Positions 36,879 through 49,308 of a stretch of 64,000 nt of DNA are shown piece after piece. Made by a program: the position numbers and the translations under genes. The stretch lies in NCBI RefSeq assembly GCF_001039355.2, contig NW_019774624.1, positions 876,312 through 940,311 on the forward strand. The letters run 5' to 3'. The stretch's first letter is position 1, and each line of letters opens with the position of its first letter. This stretch comes from Lingula anatina. Lineage: Eukaryota > Brachiopoda > Lingulata > Lingulida > Lingulidae. The notes below the pieces were generated by a model. The model made no database searches, had not been told where the DNA came from, and was given only the letters and a program-made list of their open reading frames with translations.

Positions 36879-39800
36879 CTAATGAACTCTGGCTAATGCA
36901 GTATGTGGTCTAGGCTTGTAACCTCCGCTAGGTGGAGCTAAGGAATGGTCACGCCCACCAAGACTTGATGCCGGTCGGTTGTCATGAGAAACTCCCAGTG
37001 CCGTAGCGGTGCGGGAAGGGGGCGCTGCAGTGCCTGGCGGTAGCGGAAGCATTGGCGGAGCCCCAGCAGTGACCGGTCTCTTTGCTATGATGTGGCGTCG
37101 CACGTGCTGGTGATGCTGTGGATCCACGTGAACGCCTCTGGGATACTTGCACGGCTTTGTACGTACGTACACCGTACCACCAGGGATGGGGATTGTTTTA
37201 GCCTCCTTAAATGTACCAAAACAAATACCAATGGTTTTTGTTGAAATGCATTTTTAAGTTTTTAATTCATCACATTACCAAACAGATTCTAATCAAATGG
37301 ATTAATAATATCTGAAATCACCTATATTATGATCGCAATAAAAGAAATGTAATTAATTGCTGGGGACCAACAATGAGGAACAAACCATCGCATAATTTTA
37401 ACGTTTCTAACATCTTAAAAATATACCTTAATCTCAAATCTTCGCAGCTCCGTAACGCGGGCAACATTTCTCTTGTGTTCCTCCTGCTTGTTGTAGAAAT
37501 TCTTCAGTCTCTCCTCGAGAGAACTTAAAATATGCCCACTAGTTTCATAGTCAAAATAATCATCTTCCCCTTCGCTGCTGGCGTTACCATTTAATTGTGT
37601 AGCCTTGAGCAGCGCCACAGAACTAGTGTTTTCCTTGCTCCGATCAGGGCTTGAGCAAACCATCTTTAGAGAGGATCGTCTGCGCTGGTAATTGTCTATT
37701 TCCCGCCATGCGTTCTCCATGGATCCAGATGCTACAGAGTCATTGTCGTCATTATTTGGGGTAGTCAAGAAAAAACCCCTTTCCTGATTTTGGTCCATTA
37801 TCAGATTTCGTGCCCTCACCCCATGCAACAGTCTTTTGTTGATTGCCGACATTGCTGATAGCAGTAGCAGCCGGTGTGGTACCCGACCCAAGCGCTCGCA
37901 TTCTCTCGTTAGCTTCTCGAACTTGACTCACTATACTCGGTGGCTCTATTTTCATTTGCTCCAACTCTCGTCTGCTCCTCACGCGACGACGGGGCATCCG
38001 TGCACGCGATAAACGAGTATCAGCGTCATTGAACCTGGAAGATTGCTTATTAGCTCTTTTTACTGCTTGGTCTCTTTCACGCTCTTTGAGTTTCACTTTC
38101 GATTTATGCCTGTAGTACACAGAGTCTGGTACACTAGGCTCTATTAATGGAACTTTTCCTTCAATGAACAAACCGACCAACTGCTTCATGAATAATTTTC
38201 TTTTCTTTTCTTCCTCCGACTCATCTCCGACCAGGGTAATCTTTGGTTTATCTTCTTCGATTTTCGCTTCAATGAATTTTAGAAGAGGAAGCTGGCTGCC
38301 CTGGGATGACGATAGTCGACATTTCACCTTGTGCTCTACGATTTTTTTGAGCACTTCGTGAGTAAATGGATTTTTCTTGCCGACTAATCTATCATAGTTT
38401 TTCAGATCTAGTATAAATGCATGGACGTCCGAATTGCACTTAGCTGTCCCAAAGAAGGTGCTCATGTTCATTACGAGTTCAATGTCACCTGAAAAAAAGT
38501 GGAGACATGAATGAGAATTGCTGCAATAAATGCACTTTAAACATATAGTCATAACCAATTTCTTATCTTTTGTGACTATGAGGACTTTATTTTGGTTCAT
38601 CCACATTTATTGAGAAGAATTTTAAAGCAAGGTGTCAATGGCTGTCAATGGCACATAAATAAGAGACCTTCCTAAAAGAAACTATGTGATACAACCATGT
38701 CGAAAATTAAATATATTGTGTTAATTAACCTCCTACCTATCATTTCCCCTTGTCCAAGAAAACACAGATCTACAGTTTTGGTGTTTATTCTTCTCTCTGC
38801 GGCAGCATAGCCTTCTTTCCTGCGCACGCGTATTTGGTCCTGAGTGACATTTTCTATAACCTTTGGTTCATCTTTGTCTGTGTCACTAAAACAAATTATG
38901 GTACCAGGATGATAAAAGTTGTTTAAGGTTTGTAGACAAGTATTCTGATTTTTTAAATAGAGGTTTTTGTATAAGGCTCAATTTGCACTATTTGCCCCAA
39001 GATTCTGATTTCTAAAAAGCAGAAATTGCTTATGTAATTGGTTCTTATATACTGTGCAATGTATGAGTGATATGAATAAAGAAAATGGTAAAAAAACATA
39101 TTGACTATCCTGGAAGAAAAAAATGTGACACAGAAAGAATATGACTGGCTAAATTAAAATAATTCTAATAATTACACTTACGGTATAATTCCTGCTTCAA
39201 TCAAATGGTTCTTTTTCCGAAACAATTTGTAGTAGCTTGCTTCGTGGAGGCCCGGCTTTGTGATTAATGTTACCTGCCCCCTAAAATCATCACAAAAATA
39301 TATTTTTCTATCAGCAAATTACATCTAATCGCAGTCAAAAAGGAATGTGTGAAACAGACTTCATACGTTTGTGGAGACTAGAGAGGTAAATATTCTCTTT
39401 TGATAGAGACTTTTCAGTTGCTATATTTAGGAGGCTTAACGAGGATGCTTTAGCACTTATCTATAATGGTGCTGTCAGGTAAAGAGGAAAGTCGATTTAC
39501 TGGATAAAGAAATTAAAATTGTAACCAACGTGTCGTCTGTGTTTACAGCAACAGGGTTTATTTCATTTGATTTGCCAATTGTTTACGCTTAAAGAAAAAA
39601 ATGCTGATCAGTGTATTTCCTAGCAAGTGTGCGGATAAATTAAACATGCACCCGTTTAAGTTGGGTCTGTTTTAACCTGGTTTTAAACAATTTTGGCATA
39701 TATGTCAACGCATATACCTTATTATGAAAATAATGCCAAACATGGTTTCACCCTGGTTGGTGATAACGGAGTCGTACGCGTATTTCTCCTTCCGTAAACT

Positions 39801-42800
39801 CATCTCCAAGAGACGTTTAAATTTTGGGCTCCATGATTTGAACAACACACTGTTGTCAATAAATTCTCGGATTTCTCTGTATTCTTCTTCTTTTTTCGCC
39901 TGAAATAAAAGGAAATGACCAGGCCGTGTGAATAACCTGCTGGAACCAAAGAAATGCTATGAATGAAGGACAGCGGTATATTTCATAAAACTATTTGCAT
40001 AAGCATCAGACACTCCCTACATGAAACTTAAAATACCCATTAACATTATTCGTCATTGATTGGTGATGATATTGGTATGACTGGTACAAAACGGTGCGAT
40101 CAATATTGAGAATGGAGTTCAGTCAAGATGACCCAGGATCGATTTCATTAATTAAGGGGAATGTAGATTGATTGTCTCTTTGAACTCCCCTTAGAAAGAA
40201 CAAACTTGATGTTGGAATAAAGATACGGGTATGAAATTCAACGCTCTTGCGTGCGTGTCAATGCTTTTCACAGTTTCGCCTTGAAATGATGATGTGCTTT
40301 TTCGATTTTTCTTGTCAGAAACGAAACTTTGTCACATTATTCCGCAAACGAAAACGTGTCAACTTATTTTCACCAATGGTAAATTTTAAAAGATAATTTT
40401 ATTTTGGAACTGATAAAGCAAAACCTCACTTCTCTAGACAGTAGCACATATCATCTCCATTTTTTGTTATCAAATTTCAAGATTGATTAATGTATCACAG
40501 GCGTTTTAGAAGTTAATTCAGGTGTTTTTATTTGCACAACACCTCCAGTCTTACCTTGAGCGTGCTGTCAAACAGCTCCTTAGATATCACAAGAAGGTCC
40601 GTGTTTTCGTCTGCTATGATGGTAGCATTTCTGACCGAATCTTCCGTCATCAGGGCAACTTCGCCAAAGCTTTTCCCCGCCGCTTCATAAAGAAAAGAAA
40701 GCTAATTAGTGGAGGACAAAGTGGACGGTGTTCTTGTATATCAAACACGTTCCAAGACGGGGAATGGGAACGTTGTTGAACGCGGTATAAACATGGGTAT
40801 TATCTGCATAAGCCTCCAGTGTTAAGAATACCGCAAGGTTTACAAGCACCATGGCGACGAGATAGGAGAATCTTCTTCGGTGTCTTGGTATCTGATACCA
40901 GTTTAAATTGAATAAAGACCTGCAGACGACTCCTGCACAATGGAGTATAACAATAGGTTATGTATCGTAGTAAGGATGATTTTTGGAGTATTTTTAAACA
41001 CTTTTTTAATTTATGTAGCAAATTATGTAGTTCAGGGTTGGGCAAATATTTGCTGACTGTACTTTCACCAGAGCCCGATCACGTAAGTGTCACTTGGCAC
41101 TCCTTCATTAAAATAACTAATAGGTGGTAATATTGATTTATTGAATGCATTTCCATGTATACTTATCACTTTTTAAACCAAAAAGGCATATTACTAAAAT
41201 AAAAAGATTGATAACACAAAGTTTAAAAAACTTCATCTATCAAAAAGGGCGACTTACGGAAATTAATAATGAAACGCCCAAATTTTGACCTATCAAGTTT
41301 CTTCTTTTTCTTCTCTTTGTTTTTGCCCAGAAGATCGTCCATCTGTTCCAGGAGACTCTTGGATTCTTCAACCTTCGCCGGTGGAGGGTCGTCATCTGAC
41401 TTAGTAGTATCGATGTACACTGCTGTAGAACCAGTAAGAGTGATGTAAAACCTGTAAAAAATATACAGAAAAATAAGTTTCGTGGGTCATGATGTAAGAA
41501 TGTAATGTGTTTTTGAATAACTCGAGTAGGCCTACATTCAATAAAACCGATGCAGCGTAAAGCTGTATTGATGTTAAAAAATGGAGATTGTATTCATTGT
41601 CTGTTGGCTTCTTTTCTGTTCGTGATAGAAGGATAAAATGATACTTAAAGTAGGCCTACATTATTGTCAAGTTCGGGAACAGGTTTGGAAACACATCGAT
41701 AAGTAATTCCCTGTATCATCCTAAGTAACCGGCCGATCCTAATGGCATACATATTCAATTTTAAAAAATGTAAAAAATGCCCCGAAGTCACAATTTCTAA
41801 GCTACATGCTTCTTAACTTTCTCAATTCAGATCTTTTAAACGATTTTTTTAACCCCTCAAATAAAAGTATCTGGTGTCAATATATATATATGCACAGGAA
41901 GACATGGCGGTCTAAAAGGCAGGTTTAAAAGGTTTAAAACTAAATTATTAAACTACAAATGGCATAAAACATTGAATCCAAGTTCAGAGACGAGTCGAGC
42001 TATGATTTGTGAGTACGAGAAAATTACTTTTTCTCGATAGTGATTCGATTCATACTGTAGATAGGTTAGGATAGGATAGTATACATTAAAGAGATATCTT
42101 TTATTCGGTCTATGGATTTTTTATGTACATACATAGTAGTTTCTTCGTACGTCATTGTTAAAATAATCGCCAAAATCAGCATTAGCACGATTCTGTGCAC
42201 AGGGATATCCACCAACCACTGTTATTAAAATCGGCTTAAGATATGACACTCCGTAAACAAATCTTATTGGTAATATAAATATCAAACTTAATGCTGTCAT
42301 ACAACTGATAGCAGGGTAAATATAAAATTGAGACATCGAAAAAATACGGCACCATGGTTTAATTCAGGTGAATTGTGTAATGTACACTTAATTGAGCCCC
42401 CTTTGATCATGATTGATCGGTTCTCCACCTTCATCAAACACTAATAGCGATCGCTTGATGTTATGCAATTATGACCTTGCATTGAATATTATATATATCA
42501 TAACATAATATCATCGTGTCTTTTTAATTAGATAAAGAGATTGTTAACGGGACGTGACGAATTAAAAAAAACAAAACAAAAACACTTCAACCATTTTGCA
42601 GTAATGATATTTACCATTCATCACCCCACAGACCAATTACTCCCAATTTTTTGTTTAAGATATGTTAATGGGATTCATTTCTGTCACTTTAAAAGAAAGT
42701 CTACATACAGTATTTCTAGTTAATGGGTCTGATGAACAAGGGTGTCACGTCTTTCAGTAACTTCGTTTCTTTCATACTGTTAACTAAATTATAATTTTCT

Positions 42801-44648
42801 AACTTACTGAAATTTGCTTTCCATGTGTTACCTACCAACTTTGCAGATTTCGTTCGATTTTTATTATTCGTTGATGCACTAATTATAAACAATGATTACA
42901 AGTTTTGTTTATCTTTTTAAAATGTGCCTAATGAAGTTTTCATAATTAGCACGAAGAATGACCGCAAGTCTTTAATAAAACGAAAAAGCGGTTAATATAC
43001 CTGTCTCCGATTTCTCCTTGAGTAATGATGACATCATCCCGGACACAGAATTGGTGTTCACAGCGTCTTACAATCTCCATCAGTACCCCTGAAAAGAAAT
43101 GATAACAATTATTTAAATCTATCTAAGTGGCATGGGTCAGGTCAATTGTCTTGTAATGTCTCTATTATTAAGATATTGAATAATATATTGAACTCGAGAA
43201 TTCAAGAAAAGAAAGAGAATTCCCATTAGATGAATGATAAGTATTCTTCTATCATATGAAAAGAGAAAGAGAAAAGAGTCTGTTGTGTGAATGAAAATGT
43301 CCTGGCAGAGAGAAATGTTTTCTTAAGCCAAAACAATAGCAATATTTTGTCGCAAAAATTCAATATTTTAATATTAAAATAACATGTGTTGCACTTATGC
43401 TAGGATAGATTTATGTGTCCTAGAACTGGAATATATGAAACCGTTGCTCTGCCTTATAGCAATTCTAGCAGTTAGTTGACGGGCCTTGAACCGATTCTGT
43501 AACAGCTAGAAGGGCCTCTGGTAGAGAATAAAGGAACATACTAATGAGAAAATTATTATCAATGACTTCACTGTTAAATCTCTAGCCTGATAAAACTAAA
43601 TGCATATGTTTTAAAAGCCATACGATGTTGATGTGTTTGCTCCTCACATTATGGTGGAAACGTTTTTGTGTTCCTTATTTACTTTCCTTATTAAATATCA
43701 CCGACTGTTTGAGCTTTACAAAGTTACCTAGGCATTAACGCCAGGAGCAGCCCGAGGGTGCGTTGTTTTGAAGGGATAAGGTGTGGTCTATTCTCTCTTT
43801 TAAACCATGAGAGTTTACACGTCAGCGAAAGTTACCGTATGATGTCGAGGCAGCACCCGGGCACACATTGCACGATAAGTGGAGGAAGATTAAGTCGATA
43901 TTCTAATATTTGTTTTTACGGTCTATTATCCAATTTTGGTTTGATCAAACACTGTAAACAACCTGAGTATAAGGGTATTTTCAATTTTCTTCTTTTTCTT
44001 CCTATGTTTTCGCCCTTAGTTACAACACGATTCTAGTGAAAAAAGTGCTTCTTATCTCCTTTAATAATATACGTCCTAAAAGACTTATTGTTTACTCTCA
44101 TGTTCTTTTATGTAATCAGTTCAACTTGAACCAAGACTGATGGTAACGATTTCGTCTCTAAGTAGCCGTGAAACATTTTTCTTTTGGGCAATATAGGTAT
44201 GGAATAGTGAACATTTTATTAACCACATACATAGGAGAAGTTGTTTCATGGGTTTAATATAAAAAATATACAATAATATTCATCAATTATTTGACAGACA
44301 GTACTATCAGGTTCCATAAACTATCGATAAAACAGGAATGTTATTTGACGATTTGGCAAGCATTAGGTAATATTTGTAAACCGTGTGTTGACGTTTTACA
44401 AAACACTTAACGTGCGCAAGGAATTGTTTACCTATACCTGAAGTTAAATACTTGACAGGTGAGATAAATATAAGGAAAAATATACCTCCCGGCTGATTAT
44501 ACTAAACCTTACCTTTCTCTACATCCTCAAAGAGAGGACTCTTCTTCCGAAGCCACGGCAGGACGATTTCTATTTCCGTGTCTCTCCTATCTTTCGGTTC
44601 TTGTTTAATAACACTAATGACACGGTCAACCATGTGTACTCCGGCCAT
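36879..44648 (-). CDS. Protein with two cyclic-nucleotide-binding domains (CNBD-type), frame break in exon 8
   Basis: Nine exons: 44513-44648, 43001-43088, 41258-41451, 40555-40682, 39718-39899, 39182-39280, 38737-38885, 37427-38488 and 36879-37205, about 787 residues. The ATG at 44648 has a strong context (CCACCATGG). The first domain (exons 2-4) reads VRDDVIITQGEIGDRFYITL, a lysine-rich insert, then PAGKSFGEVALMTEDSVRNA, keeping the Glu and Arg used to bind cyclic nucleotides. The second (exons 5-8) reads ITNQGETMFGIIFIIRGQVT and FLGQGEMIGDIELVM but lacks the Arg, so it is probably non-binding. A basic, then acidic and Pro-rich tail follows. Exon 8 is one base too long: the frame ends at a TAA (37752-37754) but continues one frame over at a T6 run near 37770-37775. 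CNBD1/CNBD2 or a PKA-regulatory-like protein are alternatives; I do not assign a symbol. The exon 9 acceptor is 37205 or 37202. Confidence 0.75.
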
Positions 44649-44895
44649 GGTGGGCGGTTGTTGGAATCCCTATTATCTTGATGAATCCTTTTTTACGTCT
44701 TCTACATGAGAACTGTCTCTTCTTGTCCCTCCGGCTTTCGTTGTTTTTTCGTAATTTCTAATCTACAAATAGAGATAGTGCTTTCACACGTTTTGATATA
44801 CACCGTGTAGCTAAGATTAAAGTGTACCAGATAAGAAATTAAAGAGACATGTTTGGATTAAAACGCAAACTTCAGAACAACATGTCACCCCTAGT

Positions 44896-45168
44896 ATGGA
44901 TCTACCTTGTCACTTGTTAAAACAGTCCCATTTTTTCCTCATAATACTACATGACAATAGCCGAGTTACCAACGGTGCCAAAGCTCCCAAGCCAAGTGCA
45001 CTTATAGTAAATGTCACAGTGTATCGCATTAAAGTTCTCGGACTGACAATTGAAACACACAATGAAGTAATGGATTTTTACCCCGATGAAGAACAAAAAC
45101 TGTCGATACATCAAGACTTGTACTACATTGTTTTGACTATTGAATCAGTATCCAAATACGCACGGTGA
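44896..45168 (+). other. Unrecognised 90-codon frame, also present at 49578-49850
   Basis: A plus-strand frame, read from a non-ATG codon in both copies, that differs at a single residue (K to N) between them. Part of it (VTVYRIKVLGLTIETHNEVM) faintly recalls the first beta strands of Cys-loop receptors, but the match is too weak to name. No splice partners are evident. It could be chance, a decayed exon or a transposon remnant. Confidence 0.2.
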
Positions 45169-46982
45169 TCAATGCGGTCTCCTGGTACCAAAGTCGTTAC
45201 ATCGACGAGTACTTACAGCCCCTCCCGTGCCAGTTGATTGGGCACTTACGGATGAATTGCTTAACAAATATACAAAGACGTAAGGCAGTCTGTCCGATTC
45301 TCACTTTATGATCACAAAATTCATATAATGATGTTCCGAACAAATACGATGTCTCCGTATGTTAATCGCTTATAAACTTTAATGAAATCGACACATAATT
45401 TTGTTAATGACAGAGAATCAAAATCTTACAATCAATTTTCTTTTCTTTACCCATACCTTATTGTTTCACATGTTCACAGTACACGCTTGCTGCTGTGAAA
45501 TTTATTTTATTTTATTAAATTTTCTTTATTTTTAAATTACGTTTAACTTATCACTATATTGACCGACTCTCTTGGTGGATCTCTCCCTCTGTCGCTCTCT
45601 CTCCAAAATTATTATTTTTTATTTTCTTATTATCGTTACCAAGCAACGATGTCAGTAGCCACCCTTTCAGACTACAAAACACAACTGAAGTTCTGATTTT
45701 ACCAAGAATCATATCAATGGATTATCTAAAAGTAAATACTGGTAATATAGTTGATCAATTCTCACTTCGATTTGTACTCCTGATTAAGAACACTGATTCA
45801 AATAAAAAATTATGCTCCAGGATAATTAGAAATGTCAGCATGATCGGTACGTACCTCACATTACTATTATAACTCCGAGGTACATGAAGTTCCATGCATT
45901 TTCGCCTGCTCTCCTCAGTAAGGCGGGGTGAACTGTGAAATGGGACGGCGACTTTGTCGCAATGAGAAAAGAAATGCCACTTAATTCGTCTTTTCAAAAA
46001 CCGGCATTAAGCAAAAGCCCTTTTTAACTATTTCACCATGTCACCGGGGTCTGTCAAAGCTTTACTTGATTGCTTACTTTGGGTCCGTGCCTCCCCTGTT
46101 TGCATGATTTCATATTAGGCCGCTCAAATAAACCTAAGTGTGTACACTGTGTCGATCATTGCTTCAACACAAACATATGATCATAATGGGCCATTTCATC
46201 CTCCATTTGTGTAATCCATCGAAGAATGGAAGTGTATATTTGTTTAATTGCCGGAGTTTCTACTAATGGATCGTGGACCACCATTGCATGGGTTCATAAT
46301 GGCAGGGCACTTGATAGAATACAATGTTCCGCGAGGTAGACACGTTTGGCGGCCTGAGGGCGAAATAAAATTGTTAAGAATTATGAAAGCCATTAAATAT
46401 TTTCATACCCTAAATTAGCCATAGCATTATTTTTCTAAAGGTGTACTGGTTATTAACAGTTGATCTTTCCCACTTGGGCACACAAACGGCATGTTTCATA
46501 ACTATTATTGGCTTGAAATGAATGCCCCTTTTGTCCTGCCCCCCGCTTTCTCTTCTTTGGTATTGACTAATTGAAAGTCTGTTTAAATAATTGTTATATA
46601 ATTCCAACCGAAGTTGAATATTTTGTCTTTGACTTCGTGTAGGCCTATAATAGTTTCAGGAACTTTTTAATTACCATTTATATTTTACTCTGGTGGCAAA
46701 AATAAAATAATGCTTTGGCTCCGTTCACATGGAAAAGCTATTTTCTAAAAATCTAAAAATCTATTTTCGGTATCTTGTGATCACGGTCTGTGCCCTGAAT
46801 ACCCCGCGGTGTAACGCTGGACGCCCCTCCAGCTTGTGTATTTTTTTCCTGATGATTCTTTTTCTTTGGTTATTCCAATTCTTTCACCTTGTCTCCGGTC
46901 GTCCGTGTAGCCCTTTTCTGGGCCAGTTGTATTTTCTCCGGTCGTCGGGAGACGCAAAGTTTTTCGTGCACGATCTGTATCA

Positions 46983-47312
46983 TTATTTATATAAGCCAAG
47001 GGTAGTATTTTTGCCTGGTTTGCTTAGTATTATGTTTTTCAGCTTAGGTTCTTTAAATAGGAGGTTATTTTCAAACCTGCTGATTGTTTTTGTGCCCAGA
47101 AAGAATAGTCTGCTTGATATATATTCAATGTTGACCAGCTCGTGCAGAGTTGTAATTCGGCTACTCATTGGAAATTTGAGTGCCATGCGTACCGCTCTAT
47201 TTTGAATTTTTTGTAGTTCGTTAAGCCTAATTAGAAAAGGAGGGGCATAAAAAGACAAAGCTCGTGCCTGATAAAAGGAGTAGAGGTGACGCAACTTTTG
47301 TAATAAAATCAA
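46983..47312 (-). mobile_element. LINE reverse-transcriptase C-terminal fragment
   Basis: A 109-codon minus-strand frame with LIRLNELQKIQNRAVRMALK and a following TTLHELVNIEYISSRL. The LQ-IQNRA-R-L pattern and the spacing to the LHEL segment are typical of the region after the reverse-transcriptase domain in non-LTR retrotransposons. No upstream polymerase motif or endonuclease remains, so it is a dead 5'-truncated copy. Confidence 0.65.
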
Positions 47313-47762
47313 AAATTTTCTCTCTGATAATCCTACAAAAAATGCAGTACATACGGAGTTAGCTTAAGCTCAGTTTAAGTTCAAGATCGTGGCACCAATA
47401 TAAGGACTTTCAACAAAAGAGAAAGGAAATATAATTGTCGAAGCAGATGTAAACTTTCTGAAGTATACCGTATTTTTATGCAAAAGGTAATTTGCTAAGT
47501 CCCACGAGAGCCCTCATTCGTTCTCGTCTCGTGGCATCCCGATTCAGGGGCCAGGTCGTTGTCGTGACGTGCCTCATCCGGGACTCGAGCCCGTGACTTT
47601 GCGTTACCAAGGTTGATGACGCTTTGGCTGTCTCATTTGCATCCATGCACGCTACCGACTGCTCCGTGACTGACCCGCCCACCCTCCGTACGTGCGAGTT
47701 TCCTCTTATAGTTATCAATCGCAATTTTGAAAAATTAATTCTGGCAAAAAATGACACAGTAG

Positions 47763-47837
47763 ATACCGGGACTCGAACCAGCGTCCGAATTCCTGCCTGT
47801 CTGCAAGACAGCAGAGTTACCACACAGCCACGACAGC
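47763..47837 (-). mobile_element. tRNA-like SINE segment, copy 1
   Basis: Reading the minus strand, TGGCTGTGTGGTAACTC resembles a Pol III A box and GGTTCGAGTCC is a perfect B box, about 40 bp apart. The first and last seven bases do not pair as an acceptor stem, so this is not a working tRNA. A second B box (GGGTTCGAGTCCCG type) lies about 190 bp further along the same strand, near 47580-47592. Confidence 0.6.
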
Positions 47838-49144
47838 TCCGTCGACCCGAGATGATCAGATGGAAACTTTCAACCTTGTCACGGAGAGCGCCAGATTGGA
47901 TATACATGTGTAGATCTGCTATCCTAATCGATAATCCGGGTGCCGCATTTCATCCCACGAAACCCCAGTCCCAGACATGAACGGTATTTTAGTGCATGAT
48001 GCACAGGAAGTCGTGTTTGAGAACCCGACACGGAGCTCGGAGTTTGTTTTAGGCCTATACTAAGATTTAGTTTGGATTTACCCATGATATTAAAGAGTCC
48101 ACAGGGATCAGATGCGGTTCACAACAGGCGTCTTTTACTTTTAGCGAGAAATTAAGAGGAGAGAATAAAAAAAAAATTCAAGTGTTTAATTACTGGTGCG
48201 ATTGCAGTGATGGTAATTTTGAGTAAAACATATTTGGCATACAATTCTGCAGAGGAGATATCGTTTTTCTACCGAACACGGTTAACAGGTGGTATGACCT
48301 GCTGTTATACGGGAAAAGCTACTGAATCAAAACAAGTTGGATCGCTTTCCTTGATAGGCCTGTTCTGAACGTTCCTAGTTAGATGACTTCAGATGCTTTA
48401 ATTTTCATTTTGTTTTGCACTGAGATAACGTTTGGTTTCACCTTTGACGTTACAGAGCACGGTGAGATGCACAGCTGTTCAAACCTCGGCGGTTTTAGTA
48501 TTGAGTAGTCTTTACTCTTTCAAATGTCGACTGCGGACTTGCCCCGGGTAGGCTACTGCATGAACATATGAACAGTCTTGAGAAGCAAGGGCCCAAGATA
48601 GGAAAGGAGGGGCATAAAAAGACAAAGCTTGTGCCTGATAAAAGGACTAGAGGCGGTAAAATATCAAAAGTTTTCTCTCTGATAATTCCACCAAAAAGAT
48701 AGCACATTTTGATGAAATGCAGAACATACGGAGTTAGCTTTAGCTCAGTTTAAGTTCAAGATCGTGGCACCAATATAAAGACTTTCAACTGAAAAGAAAG
48801 GAAATATAATTGTCGAAGCAGATGTAAACTTTCTGAAGTATAGGCCCTACCGTATTTTTATGCAAAAGGTAATTTGCTAAGTCCCACGAGAGCCCTCATT
48901 CGTTCTCGTCTCGTGGCATCCCGATTCAGGGGCCAGGTCGTTGTCGTGACGTGCCTCATCCGGGACTCGAACCCGTGACTTTGCGTTACCAAGGTTGATG
49001 ACGCTTTGGCTGTCTCATTTGCATCCATGCACGCTACCGACTGCTCCGTGACTGACCCGCCCACCCTCCGTACGTGCGAGTTTCCTCTTATAGTTATCAA
49101 TCGCAATTTTGAAAAATTTATTCTGGCAAAAAAGACAAAGTAGA

Positions 49145-49218
49145 TACCGGGACTCGAACCAGCGTCCGAATTCCTGCCTGTCTGCAAGACAGCAGAGTTA
49201 CCACACAGCCACGACAGC
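49145..49218 (-). mobile_element. tRNA-like SINE segment, copy 2
   Basis: Same A box and B box as at 47763-47837, in sub-block B2, about 90 bp before the contig join at 49308. The second B box lies near 48960-48972. Confidence 0.6.
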
Positions 49219-49307
49219 TTCGTCGACGAGAGGTGATCAGATGGAAAATTTCAACCTTGTCACGGAGAGCGCCAGATTGGATGTAGTAGTGTAGATCTGC
49301 TATCGCA

Positions 49308-49308
49308 N
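49308..49308. other. Single-N contig join
   Basis: N between the truncated B2 sub-block and a sequence that restarts at AACCATGTGTACTCC, the same point as 44628 inside coding exon 1 of the cyclic-nucleotide gene. Confidence 0.85.

Larger units (their letters stand above)
44628..49307. other. Left copy of duplicated repeat-rich block (contig 1)
   Basis: From within coding exon 1 of the cyclic-nucleotide gene to the N at 49308. The part 44628 to about 47370 is nearly identical to 49309-52104. The part 47371-48568 (B1) and the part 48569-49307 (B2) are tandem relatives of each other, and B2 matches the start of 52314-53880. It contains a LINE fragment and tRNA-like repeats but no recognised gene besides the exon. 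Confidence 0.75.

Noticed and set aside
47763-47837. A genuine tRNA gene
   Set aside because: A and B boxes are present but the terminal seven bases do not pair as an acceptor stem and the anticodon arm has a 5-base loop.
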